Below the pieces are notes generated by a model that was given only the letters and a program-made list of their open reading frames with translations, searched no databases and was not told where the DNA came from. Source: DATAGF01 sp963834875 (GTDB lineage Bacteria > Actinomycetota > Thermoleophilia > Miltoncostaeales > Miltoncostaeaceae). From it: 64,000 bases of DNA. The translations under genes were made by a program, and so were the position numbers. This document shows positions 8,518-15,891 of this stretch, one piece after another. Each line of letters begins with the position of its first letter. Position 1 is the stretch's first letter. The DNA is taken from assembly GCA_963834875.1 (NCBI GenBank), contig CAWIDG010000002.1:1-64000 (forward strand). Direction: 5' to 3'.

Positions 8518-9024
8518 TCAGCTCGCTGTGGCCTTGACGCGCTCCCTCGCCAGCCGGCGACTCGCCTGCTCGAGCGACTTCAGCGTCTCCTTCTCCTCGC
8601 GGAGGCTCTCGCTCAGGAGTTCGACCACCTCACGCTCGCCCAGCGCCCGGGCCATCACGATGAGGCCGGAGTACGCCGCGATCTCGTAGTGCTCGGTGCG
8701 CGCTCCCGCGCCGGTCAGGAAGAGATCGCAGATCTCGGCCGAGGGGTCGTTCTCCTTCATGAACTCGTCGTGCTCCTCGATGATTCCCTCGATGCCGGGA
8801 CACTGCTCGGCGGACGCCCTCTCGCCCAGGCTCGCGAACGACTTCTTGATCCGGTCAACCTGCGCGCGGGTCTGCTCGAGGTGCTCCCTGAAGCCGGTGC
8901 GCAACTCGTCGTCGGTGGCCTCCTTGGCCATCGTCGGCAGCGTCTTCACGAGCATGTTCTCCGCGTAGAGGATGTCCCCGAGCTCGTGCAGGAAGAGCTC
9001 GCGGGCATCGGTCATCTCGGGCAT
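8518..9024 (-). CDS. YciF/DUF892 ferritin-like protein
   Basis: A 168-residue all-helical protein of the YciF (DUF892) family, a four-helix ferritin-like fold linked to stress responses. The start MPEMTDARELFLHELGDILY and AENMLVKTLPTMAKEATDDE are diagnostic. Candidate di-metal ligands include the Glu residues in YAENML, EHLEQT, EEHDEF and TEHYEIAAY. The ATG at 9024 was chosen over an upstream in-frame start because GGAGATC sits just before it and homologues begin here. A promoter-like GTTT-N16-GGGATC lies about 30 bases upstream (9055-9080). The lipoprotein gene follows immediately downstream. Confidence 0.9.
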   Translation of the reverse strand: MPEMTDARELFLHELGDILYAENMLVKTLPTMAKEATDDELRTGFREHLEQTRAQVDRIKKSFASLGERASAEQCPGIEGIIEEHDEFMKENDPSAEICDLFLTGAGARTEHYEIAAYSGLIVMARALGEREVVELLSESLREEKETLKSLEQASRRLARERVKATAS

Positions 9025-9054
9025 GGTGATCTCCTCAATCGGGGGACACATTGG

Positions 9055-9080
9055 GATCCCGCCCGGCGGCATCGCAAAAC
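9055..9080 (-). promoter_or_regulatory. SigB/SigF-type promoter candidate
   Basis: Read on the minus strand: GTTT (9080-9077), 16 bases, GGGATC (9060-9055), about 30 bases before the YciF-like start at 9024. Confidence 0.35.
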
Positions 9081-9214
9081 ACGTCGCGACGGCAGGCCTG
9101 CGGCCGCGGCGACGATCTCCGCAAGACGGTTGCGCGCCCGAGCCCGCTTGAAGGTCGCGTCCGGTGGGGAGCGTGCGAAGCACTGAACCCCAGTCTCGGG
9201 AGACTGCCGCCGCC

Positions 9215-9344
9215 GGCCGCAGCGTGACTCAGATGTGGCCCTTATCTCCTCTGCCTGCCGCAAGTGGAACACGATATCGGGGGCCGCTGGCGCATTTGGC
9301 GCTCAGCTTGTGTCGCCGCGGTTTGGAGATCTCAACCTCGGGCA
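9215..9344. repeat. 130-bp dispersed direct repeat, copy B
   Basis: Matches 3711-3840 without gaps. Here it heads an intact four-gene operon. It also lies between the divergent YciF-like gene and that operon, so it may regulate both. The downstream half has diverged more than the upstream half. Confidence 0.85.
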
Positions 9345-9345
9345 G
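9321..9345 (+). promoter_or_regulatory. promoter candidate, copy B
   Basis: GTTT (9321-9324), 15 bases, GGGCAG (9340-9345), 49 bases before the ATG at 9394. Conserved in position with copy A while flanking bases differ. Confidence 0.4.
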
Positions 9346-9393
9346 GCCGTAGAACGCACCCAAAGGGACACGATCCGACCGCGAAGGAGATCC

Positions 9394-9921
9394 ATGACGA
9401 CCGAGATGAAGGAGGCGGCGTCCGGTGCCGTCGAGAAGCCGACGGAGGCTGCCGGTTCCGCCAAGGCGCGCGCGGGCGAGGGCACCTCGAGCGCGCTCGC
9501 CACGGCGCGAGCCCGGGCGCGCGATGAGGTGGATCGGCGCTCGACCCTGGCGGGCGACCGCGCCGTCGGCGCCGCCGGCGACATCAGGAGCGTCGGCGAC
9601 GAGCTCCGCAAGCAGGGCAAGGATGCCCCAGCCCGGGTGGCCGAGCGCGCCGCCGACCAGGTGGAGCGCGCAGGGGCCTACCTGCGCGACAACGACGCCG
9701 ACGCGCTGCTCGGCGACGTCGAGCGCGTGGGCAGGGAGCAGCCCTGGGCGGTCGCGGCGGCCGCATTCGCCCTGGGTATCGTCGCGGCCCGGGCGCTGAA
9801 GGCCTCGAGCGCCAAGCGCTACTCGCACATCCCGGGCGGGGTGGGCCCCGACGCCGACGCCCGGCCCGCCGGCCTGGGCGTGCCCGACCCGCACCGTCCG
9901 TCTGGCCTCGGGGGGCGGTGA
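9394..9921 (+). CDS. YqjD/ElaB-like membrane-anchored helical protein
   Basis: A 175-residue protein. Residues 1-105 are a charged, Ala-rich amphipathic helix region (MTTEMKEAASGAVEKPTEAA, DQVERAGAYLRDNDADALLG). One hydrophobic segment follows (WAVAAAAFALGIVAARAL, about residues 117-134) and then a short Pro/Gly tail. This matches the architecture of YqjD/ElaB proteins, which tether stationary-phase ribosomes to the membrane in E. coli; identity of function is inference. The ATG has GAAGGAGA upstream. Its GTGA overlap with the next gene indicates translational coupling. A truncated second copy of the start is at 3909. Confidence 0.75.
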   Translation: MTTEMKEAASGAVEKPTEAAGSAKARAGEGTSSALATARARARDEVDRRSTLAGDRAVGAAGDIRSVGDELRKQGKDAPARVAERAADQVERAGAYLRDNDADALLGDVERVGREQPWAVAAAAFALGIVAARALKASSAKRYSHIPGGVGPDADARPAGLGVPDPHRPSGLGGR

Positions 9922-10385
9922 TCGTGCGGACCGTTCACGAAGGGTGGGACGCGACCGACCCGCGCCAGCTGTCCATGCGAGACCTCATCAGGCGGCTCGG
10001 CGACGAGACGACGGGTCTCGTCCGCCTCGAGATCGAGCTCGCCAAGGCGGAACTCGCCGAGAAGGGCAAGATCGCCGGCGTGGGCGCGGGGATGCTGGGC
10101 GGCGCGGCCGTCGCCGCGCTCTGCGCGCTGGGCGCCCTCACGGCGTGCCTCATCCTCGCCCTCGCGGAGGTCATGCCTGGAGCGGTCGCCGCGATCATCG
10201 TGACGATCCTCTGGGCCGCCGTTGCCGGCGCCCTCGCCCTCGTCGGGCGGACGCGGCTGCGCGAGGTCGCACCGCTCGCGCCCAGGCGGGCGCAGGAGGG
10301 CCTCAAGGAGGACGTGCGCGCGGCGCGCGCGGGCCTGCGCGCCGGCCGCAACGGAGAGATCGAGACACGGGGAGGACCGCGATGA
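9918..10385 (+). CDS. YqjE/holin superfamily III-type membrane protein
   Basis: A 155-residue protein with the pattern of the YqjE/Act-holin family: an N-terminal amphipathic stretch (MRDLIRRLGDETTGLVRLEI, ELAKAELAEKG), two membrane helices (about residues 55-80 and 85-110), and a charged C-terminus. These proteins are annotated as phage holins but in chromosomes like this are usually resident envelope proteins. The GTG start overlaps the upstream stop by four bases. In E. coli yqjD-yqjE are also adjacent, supporting the assignment of the gene before it. Confidence 0.8.
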   Translation: MIVRTVHEGWDATDPRQLSMRDLIRRLGDETTGLVRLEIELAKAELAEKGKIAGVGAGMLGGAAVAALCALGALTACLILALAEVMPGAVAAIIVTILWAAVAGALALVGRTRLREVAPLAPRRAQEGLKEDVRAARAGLRAGRNGEIETRGGPR

Positions 10386-10960
10386 GCGAGCGCACCGAGG
10401 AGTTGCGTCAGGAGATCGAGGAGAGCCGGGGGCGCCTGGGCGAGACCGCGGGCGCCATCGGCTACAAGGCCGACGTGCCGTCGCGGGCGCGCGACCGCGT
10501 CGGCGCGGTGAAGGACCGCGTCATGGGCGCCGGGCACCGCGTCGCCGACGCCACCCCGGGCACGGACGACGCCCGGCAGGGCGCGCGCCAGGCGGTCGGC
10601 ATGGCCCAGGAGAACCCGCTGGGGCTCGCCGTCGCCTCGCTGGCCGCGGGCCTGCTGGTGGGCTCGCTGCTGCCGCGCACGCGCATCGAGGACGAGCGCA
10701 TCGGGCCGGTCACGGACACCCTCAAGGAGCGCGCCGGCGAGGTGGCCCAAGAGGCCGTCGAGCACGGGCGCGAGGCCGCCGGCGAGATCGCCGGGGCCGT
10801 GCGCGAGCAGGCGGGCGACGTCGCCGGGAGCGTCCGCGAGCAGGCGGGCGAGATCGCACGGGAGCACGGGTCGGCCGTGGCCGACAGCGCCAAGCAGGCC
10901 GCCTCGGAGGGCGCGACCCAGGCCCGCGAGGCCGCCGGGGGCACGAGCTCGGACACGTGA
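10382..10960 (+). CDS. DUF3618 family membrane protein
   Basis: A 192-residue protein starting with the DUF3618 signature RTEELRQEIEESRGRLGETA, then a charged linker, a single membrane segment (PLGLAVASLAAGLLVGSLLP, about residues 80-100) and a C-terminal region of 11-residue-like Ala/Glu repeats (GEIAGAVREQAGDVAGSVRE, QAGEIAREHG) typical of LEA-like or apolipoprotein-like amphipathic helices. The function is unknown; the repeats suggest membrane or ion-strength protection. The ATG overlaps the previous stop (ATGA) and the next gene starts inside its stop. Confidence 0.8.
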   Translation: MSERTEELRQEIEESRGRLGETAGAIGYKADVPSRARDRVGAVKDRVMGAGHRVADATPGTDDARQGARQAVGMAQENPLGLAVASLAAGLLVGSLLPRTRIEDERIGPVTDTLKERAGEVAQEAVEHGREAAGEIAGAVREQAGDVAGSVREQAGEIAREHGSAVADSAKQAASEGATQAREAAGGTSSDT

Positions 10961-11904
10961 CCCGCGAGAGCGACGTGAACGGCGCTCCCGAAGGCCCGAC
11001 GGACGTGCCCCCGCGGGGGTGGTGGGCGGTGCTGAAACGGACCGTCCGCCGCTTCCGTGAGGACAACATGACCGACTGGGCGGCGGCGCTCACCTACTAC
11101 GCGGTGCTGTCGCTGTTCCCGGCGCTGCTCGTGCTGGTCGCGCTCCTGGGCGTCGTCGGCCAGGAGAGCGCCGTGGACGAGCTGGTCAAGGTGGTGGAGG
11201 ACCTCGGCTCCGCCCAGGCGGCGGAGGCCGTGCGCGGCCCCCTCGAGGGGGTGGTCGCCAACCGGGGCGGCGCCGGGGCCCTCCTCGGCATCGGCATCCT
11301 CGGCGCGCTGTGGTCGGCGTCCGGCTACATCGGCGCCTTCACCCGCGCCGGCAACGTGGTCTGGCAGGTGGAGGAGGGCCGCCCGGCCTGGAAGCTCAAG
11401 CCCTTCCAGATCCTCGTGACGGCCGTCGCGGTGCTCCTGCTGTCGGTCATCGCCATCGGCCTGGTCCTCACCGGCCCGATCGCCGAATCCGTCGGCGACG
11501 CGATCGGCCTCGGCGACGCCGCGGTGCTCGCGTGGCAGATCGCCAAGTGGCCGGTCCTGGCGCTGCTCGTGGTGCTCCTGATCGCGATGATCTACTACCT
11601 CCTGCCGAACGTCCGGCAACCGCGCTTCAGGTGGGTGAGCCCCGGCGCGATCGTGGCGCTGGTGGTGTGGCTCGTGGCCTCGGCGGGGTTCGCGGTGTAC
11701 GTCGCGGCCTTCGGTTCGTACAACGCCACGTACGGCACGCTGGGCGGCGCGATCGTCCTGCTGGTCTGGCTGTGGATCTCGAACCTCGCGCTGTTGCTGG
11801 GCGCCGAGTTCGACGCCGAGCTCGAGCGCGAGCGCGAGCTCCGCAGCGGTGAGCCGGCGCACCAGCGGATCCGGCTGCCCGCCAAGGAGCCCGCACGAGG
11901 GTAG
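10957..11904 (+). CDS. YihY/BrkB family inner-membrane protein
   Basis: A 315-residue polytopic membrane protein of the YihY/virulence factor BrkB family. Visible family segments are WAAALTYYAVLSLFPALLVL (first helix), LWSASGYIGAFTRAGNVVW, and the C-terminal YNATYGTLGGAIVLLVWLWI with SNLALLLGAEFDAELERERE. Six membrane helices are predicted. The role of this family is unsettled; once called ribonuclease BN by mistake. GTG at 10957 is preferred since it overlaps the DUF3618 stop (GTGA); GTG 10975 is an alternative. It closes the four-gene operon 9394-11904. Confidence 0.9.
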   Translation: MTRESDVNGAPEGPTDVPPRGWWAVLKRTVRRFREDNMTDWAAALTYYAVLSLFPALLVLVALLGVVGQESAVDELVKVVEDLGSAQAAEAVRGPLEGVVANRGGAGALLGIGILGALWSASGYIGAFTRAGNVVWQVEEGRPAWKLKPFQILVTAVAVLLLSVIAIGLVLTGPIAESVGDAIGLGDAAVLAWQIAKWPVLALLVVLLIAMIYYLLPNVRQPRFRWVSPGAIVALVVWLVASAGFAVYVAAFGSYNATYGTLGGAIVLLVWLWISNLALLLGAEFDAELERERELRSGEPAHQRIRLPAKEPARG

Positions 11905-11981
11905 GACGTCGTCCTGGCAAGCACCGGCTCCCGCACAGACGCGGGGCGTCGGCAGTCGAGGAACCCGAAAGCGAGGCCAGC

Positions 11982-12176
11982 ATGCGGATCACGAGGGAGA
12001 AGGTCGTCGAGATGCTCAACAGCGAGGGTCAGGCAGACAAGGCCTCCCGAGCCGAGCGTGAGCTTCCCGACGAGATCGACATCGAACGCGATCAGGGCGT
12101 GCTCGACGAGCTCGGCCTGGACGCCAAGGAGCTGCTGCAGCGGTTCGCCGGCGAGGGAATCCCGCGGCTCTCCTAG
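11982..12176 (+). CDS. small acidic protein, unknown
   Basis: A 64-residue helical protein (MRITREKVVEMLNSEGQADK, ERELPDEIDIERDQGVLDEL, GLDAKELLQRFAGEGIPRLS). It is hydrophilic with no membrane or signal segment. The two halves look like paired helices, so it may be a small protein-binding adaptor. It lies 77 bases after the YihY gene and 32 bases before the PRC-barrel gene, suggesting the same transcription unit. No family recognised. Confidence 0.6.
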   Translation: MRITREKVVEMLNSEGQADKASRAERELPDEIDIERDQGVLDELGLDAKELLQRFAGEGIPRLS

Positions 12177-12208
12177 ACGCCCATCCCATCCGACACAGGA
12201 GGCAAGGC

Positions 12209-12925
12209 ATGTCCGACGACAAGAACCGCCCGCCCGAGGAGGACCTGAGCAAGGGCTCGACCCCGGAGACCCGCCGGGAAGATGACGAGCCCGAGCGGGA
12301 GCACGACACGAGCGAGGTGCGCAACGGCGACGCCGATCGCTCGGCCGTCGAGACCTCGGGCGCCGCGGCGGGTGCGACCGTCGCCTCCCTGCGCGATGAC
12401 GACGACCCCACGCTGGACGACGACGAGACGGCGAGCATCGGCCCCGAGGGCTACTCCGAGAGCACCCGCCTGCCGTCGCTCTCACGACTGCGCGGCATGG
12501 AGGTGCGCACGACCCACGGCGAGAAGGTCGGCAAGGTCAACGACGTCTACCTCGACTCGGAGGCCCGCTACGCCCGCTACCTGGCGGTTAAGACCGGCTG
12601 GTTCAGCGGAACGCACGTCGTGCCGGTCGACGACGTCCAGTACGTGGACGACGGCGGCGACGCATACGTCGTCGTGCCCTACACGGCCGAGCACCTCAAG
12701 GGTGCGCCGACCTTCCGCGACGACGACGAGATGACGCCGGAGCGCGAGCGCGCCATCTACGACCACTACCAGCGCGTCGGCTATTGGGACGACACCCGCG
12801 ACATCGTTCGGGCGCGCCAGACCGAGCCCGCGCCGACGCCGCAGATCGCCGAGGCCGAGGTGGCCGACGCAATCCGGCGGGGGAAGGACCCGCGGCGGGT
12901 TCGCGTCAAGCGCTGGGGCGCGTGA
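12209..12925 (+). CDS. PRC-barrel domain protein (paralogue B)
   Basis: A 238-residue protein with an acidic, disordered head (residues 1-75, many Asp/Glu), a PRC-barrel (MEVRTTHGEKVGKVNDVYLD, YLAVKTGWFSGTHVVPVDDV, about residues 92-165) and the same conserved tail as the paralogue at 4403 (ARQTEPAPTPQIAEAEVADA, VKRWGA). AGGAGG precedes the ATG. The barrel core and tail are far more conserved between the two copies than the head, showing where function lies. It ends the 6.6-12.9 kb block. Confidence 0.88.
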   Translation: MSDDKNRPPEEDLSKGSTPETRREDDEPEREHDTSEVRNGDADRSAVETSGAAAGATVASLRDDDDPTLDDDETASIGPEGYSESTRLPSLSRLRGMEVRTTHGEKVGKVNDVYLDSEARYARYLAVKTGWFSGTHVVPVDDVQYVDDGGDAYVVVPYTAEHLKGAPTFRDDDEMTPERERAIYDHYQRVGYWDDTRDIVRARQTEPAPTPQIAEAEVADAIRRGKDPRRVRVKRWGA

Positions 12926-13369
12926 CCAGCGCGTAGCGGGGCGCTGCCGGACGCGACGGGAGCGCTTTCCGGCGGGCGGCGGCGCTGCGACGCCCCCGCG
13001 GCATGCGCTGCGGCCGAGCCCTCCGGCGCCCCGCTCGACCGGGCGCGCCTCGCCGACGGAGACTGGGGGGTTGTTGGGACACTTGCCCCGACCGCCAGAG
13101 GGGGAGACCTTGGGCCGGGGGGACAGGGGCGACGCTCCGCGCCAGACCGCCGAGGGCGGCTGCCCTCGGCGGATGGAGACCGGCCCCGGGTACGAGGGCT
13201 TTCTACGCCGGGCGCACCGGCCGTCCGGCTACGGACTGCCAGGAGCGCGACCCCCGAGGCCCGCGCCGCCTGGGCGGCTGCTTGGGAGCGCGGCCACGCC
13301 GAATACGGGGCGGGCCCGGGCGGTCTACGCGGCGCAGGTCCGGGCCTTCGGCCGGGCCGCTCAGGGAGC

Positions 13370-13587
13370 GGCCCCGACATGGCGCCCAACTCGTCGGCGT
13401 CGATGATGCCCTCCCCGATGCCGCCGGCGAGAATTCTCACCACGAACGACAAGGTCGCGCCCGCCACGAACTCAAACCGCTTGATCGCCGTGTGCGGCCC
13501 CTGGCGGGTGACGACCGAGATTGGCCGCTGCTCAATGCCGCCCGGCTCGGTTACGGGCGCCCCGCCGGCGTCGTGAAGGCTTAACAC
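13370..13587 (-). CDS. possible small protein or gene fragment
   Basis: From a GTG at 13587 the frame reads VLSLHDAGGAPVTEPGGIEQ, RPISVVTRQGPHTAIKRFEF and VAGATLSFVVRILAGGIGEG with a protein-like residue mix, then degenerates to Pro/Arg-rich sequence after about residue 70. A frame break or gene remnant is likely. No family recognised and the end is not defined. Confidence 0.25.
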
Positions 13588-13714
13588 CTGGCCCCCGTCG
13601 GGGGCGCGTACAACGAGGTCCTGTTAGAGCACTTGGCGGGACCCCCCGCTTTCCATCGGGCGAGGTGTCGTGGGCGACCGGTGCGCGACAGTTGCGCGAC
13701 AGTCGACGCCCTTT

Positions 13715-13742
13715 CTGAGCGGTCCTGAGCGGTCCTGAGCGG
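13715..13742. repeat. 10-bp tandem repeat
   Basis: CTGAGCGGTC is repeated two full times plus eight bases. With the 11-base doublet TGCGCGACAGT at 13682-13703 it makes the DNA just downstream of tRNA-Leu unusually repetitive. Confidence 0.8.
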
Positions 13743-13799
13743 ATGGAGAGGCTGGGGCCGTGGAGGGTGAGATCCTGCTTCACAAGCCGGAAAGGCGAT

Positions 13800-13884
13800 G
13801 GGGACGGTGGGAGTCGAACCCACACGAGGGATTTGCCCTCAGCGGTGTTTGAGACCGCCGCGTCTGCCGTTCCGCCACGTCCCC
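13800..13884 (-). tRNA. tRNA-Leu (anticodon CAA)
   Basis: The minus strand gives an 85-base tRNA: acceptor GGGGACG paired with CGTCCCC, a D arm, anticodon stem GCGGT/ACCGC with loop CTCAAAC (anticodon CAA, decoding UUG), a long type II variable arm (TGAGGGCAAATCCCTC), and T arm GTGGGTTCGACTCCCAC. The 3' CCA is not encoded. The long variable arm fits leucine. Confidence 0.97.
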
Positions 13885-13917
13885 CGGCGGGCCGAGTGTA
13901 GCCCCGCCTCCGGGTGG

Positions 13918-14364
13918 CTATCCGGTGGGCTCCAAGGCGACGACCGGCAGCTGCCGCTCGGTGCGCGCCTGGTACTCGTCGTAGGCGGGCCAGATGCCGG
14001 TCATCTGGCCCCAGAGCCGCTCGCGGTCGTCGCCCTCGACCGTGGCCGCGCGGGCGGGCATGACGTCGGGGCCGACCTGGATCGTGACGCCGGGCTCGGC
14101 GGACAGGTTGAGGTACCAGTCCGGGTGCTGCGGGCTGCCGCCGTACGAGGCCACCACGACGTACCGGTCGCCGTCGCGGCCGTAGATCAGCGGCGTGCGG
14201 CGCAGCTTGCCGCTGCGCCGGCCGCGGGTCGTGAGGAGGAGGGTCGGGACGCCGGGCCTCCACTCATGGCCGTCGGCGCCGTCGGTGGCGACGTAGCGGT
14301 GCAGGTGCTCGCGCACCCAGCCGGTCCTGGGGTCGAGCGGCTGCTCCTGCCGGTCGCTGCTCAT
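13918..14364 (-). CDS. F420/deazaflavin-dependent nitroreductase-family oxidoreductase
   Basis: A 148-residue protein of the Ddn-like split-barrel family (PF04075) that uses reduced F420 to reduce quinones, nitro compounds or other lipophilic substrates. Diagnostic segments are LLLTTRGRRSGKLRRTPLIY, YVVVASYGGSPQHPDWYLNL and the C-terminal GIWPAYDEYQARTERQLPVV. The ATG start at 14364 lies in the gap of only nine bases before the malic enzyme stop, same strand, so the two may be co-transcribed. Presence of this family implies the host makes F420. The physiological substrate cannot be read from sequence. Confidence 0.9.
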   Translation of the reverse strand: MSSDRQEQPLDPRTGWVREHLHRYVATDGADGHEWRPGVPTLLLTTRGRRSGKLRRTPLIYGRDGDRYVVVASYGGSPQHPDWYLNLSAEPGVTIQVGPDVMPARAATVEGDDRERLWGQMTGIWPAYDEYQARTERQLPVVALEPTG

Positions 14365-14373
14365 CGCGACGCC

Positions 14374-15816
14374 CTACATGTCGTGGGGGTCCTCGCCGGC
14401 GTGCGGGACGCGGCGGGCGAGGCCCTCTGCGGCCGCGACCTCGATGACCTTGGCGGCCACCGTGGGCGCGACGTTGCGGTTGAAGACGCTCGGGATGATG
14501 TAGTCCTCGTTGAGCTCGTCGTCGGAGATGCAGGCGGCGATCGCCTCGGCCGCGGCCACCTTCATGGCCTCGCTGATCTGGGTCGCGCGGCAGGCCAGGG
14601 CGCCCTTGAAGATGCCGGGGAAGGCGAGCACGTTGTTGATCTGGTTCGGGTAGTCGGACCGGCCGGTGGCCATCACGCGCACGTAGGGCGCCGCGATCTC
14701 GGGCATGATCTCGGGAGTCGGGTTGGCCATGGCGAACACGATCGGGTCCTTCGCCATCGTCTGGAGCTGCTCCGCCGAGAAGGTGCCGGGCCCCGACAGC
14801 CCGAGGAAGAGGTTGGCGCCCGCGACCGCCTCGGTGAGGCCGCCGCGGATGCCCTCGGGGTTGGTGTTCTCGGCGTACCAGTCCTTCATGAAGTTCATGT
14901 TCTCGGTGCGGCCCTTGTAGATCGCGCCCTTCGAGTCGCAGCCGATGATGTTCTCGACGCCGGCGTTCATGAGGATCTTCGAGCACGCGACGCCCGACGC
15001 GCCGACGCCGCTCACGACGACCTTGAGGTTCTCGATCTTCTCGCCCGTGATCTTCAGGGCGTTGAGGAGGGCGGCGAGCACGACGATCGCCGTGCCGTGC
15101 TGGTCGTCGTGGAAGACCGGGATGTCGAGCATCTCCTTCAGGCGGTCCTCGACCTCGAAGCAGGTCGGCGCGGCGATGTCCTCCAGGTTGATCCCGCCCC
15201 AGGCCGGGGCGATGGCGGCGATGGTCCGGATCAGGACCTCGGGGTCCTTCGAGTCGATGCAGATCGGGTAGGAGTTGACCCCGCCGAACTCCTTGAAGAG
15301 CATCGACTTGCCCTCCATGACCGGCATGCCGGCGGCCGCCCCGATGTCCCCCAGCCCGAGGACCGCCGTCCCGTTGGTGATGACCGCGACCATGTTGCGC
15401 TTGAGCGTGAGGTCGAAGGCCTTGCTGCGGTCCTCGGCGATCGCGCGGCAGACCCGCGCCACGCCCGGCATGTAGGCGATGGAGAGGTCGTCGCGGGTCT
15501 CGAGGGGCACGCGGGTGGTCATCTCGATCTTGCCGCCCTGGTGCATGCGGAAGGTGCGGTCGAACGACGACAGCACCTTCACCCCGTCCAGGCCCGCGGC
15601 CGCGGCCACGATCGCGTCGGCGTGCTCCTGGTCGGAGGCGTTCACGACCAGCTCCCTGATCACCGACCCGTAGCCCGTCCCCACGAGGTCGATGGCGCCG
15701 ATGTCGCCGCCCACGTCGCCGATGGCGGTGGCGAGCTGGCCCAGGAGGTCGGCCTGGGTCGAGTCCATCTCGACGCGGAGGGTGATGCTGTACTGGGCGC
15801 TGGGCGTGACGGCCAA
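14374..15816 (-). CDS. NAD-dependent malic enzyme with N-terminal ACT domain
   Basis: A 480-residue malic enzyme that oxidatively decarboxylates malate to pyruvate. Residues about 5-80 are an ACT-like regulatory domain (YSITLRVEMDSTQADLLGQL, DIGAIDLVGTGYGSVIRELV). The catalytic domain (IAYMPGVARVCRAIA, NGTAVLGLGDIGAAAGMPVM, substrate Lys in EGKSMLFKEF) and the metal-binding VFHDDQHGTAIV follow. A Rossmann domain contains VVSGVGASGVACSKIL and FAMANPTPEI. TTG at 15816 is chosen as start because AAGGAG lies six bases upstream and nothing upstream is conserved. It is divergent from polA with a 75-base gap. Confidence 0.93.
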   Translation of the reverse strand: MAVTPSAQYSITLRVEMDSTQADLLGQLATAIGDVGGDIGAIDLVGTGYGSVIRELVVNASDQEHADAIVAAAAGLDGVKVLSSFDRTFRMHQGGKIEMTTRVPLETRDDLSIAYMPGVARVCRAIAEDRSKAFDLTLKRNMVAVITNGTAVLGLGDIGAAAGMPVMEGKSMLFKEFGGVNSYPICIDSKDPEVLIRTIAAIAPAWGGINLEDIAAPTCFEVEDRLKEMLDIPVFHDDQHGTAIVVLAALLNALKITGEKIENLKVVVSGVGASGVACSKILMNAGVENIIGCDSKGAIYKGRTENMNFMKDWYAENTNPEGIRGGLTEAVAGANLFLGLSGPGTFSAEQLQTMAKDPIVFAMANPTPEIMPEIAAPYVRVMATGRSDYPNQINNVLAFPGIFKGALACRATQISEAMKVAAAEAIAACISDDELNEDYIIPSVFNRNVAPTVAAKVIEVAAAEGLARRVPHAGEDPHDM

Positions 15817-15879
15817 CGTGGCTCCTTGCGGGGCGCGGGAACGGGCGGCCAGCATAACCGGCGGATCCGGCCCCCGGAG

Positions 15880-15885
15880 TATCCT
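15880..15885 (+). promoter_or_regulatory. -10-like TATCCT, leaderless polA start
   Basis: TATCCT ends six bases before the polA GTG at 15892 and no Shine-Dalgarno sequence is present, as expected for a leaderless transcript. Confidence 0.45.
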
Positions 15886-15891
15886 CCCGCC

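Larger units (their letters stand above)
12926..13799. other. gene-poor stretch before tRNA-Leu
   Basis: About 870 bases with no convincing gene. It holds one possible minus-strand coding fragment (13370-13587), a small inverted repeat GCCCC-N5-GGGGC (13591-13605), an 11-base direct repeat TGCGCGACAGT twice (13682-13703) and CTGAGCGGTC repeated 2.8 times (13715-13742). No integrase or att duplication of the tRNA 3' end is visible. Confidence 0.5.

Noticed and set aside
9918..10385. Prophage, because of the holin-family gene
   Set aside because: No other phage gene is near. The YqjE-type family with YqjD, DUF3618 and YihY neighbours is chromosomal.
13798..15891. Very long plus-strand frame running into polA
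   Set aside because: It is antisense to the deazaflavin oxidoreductase and malic enzyme and covers a tRNA; the homology to polymerase begins only at 15892.
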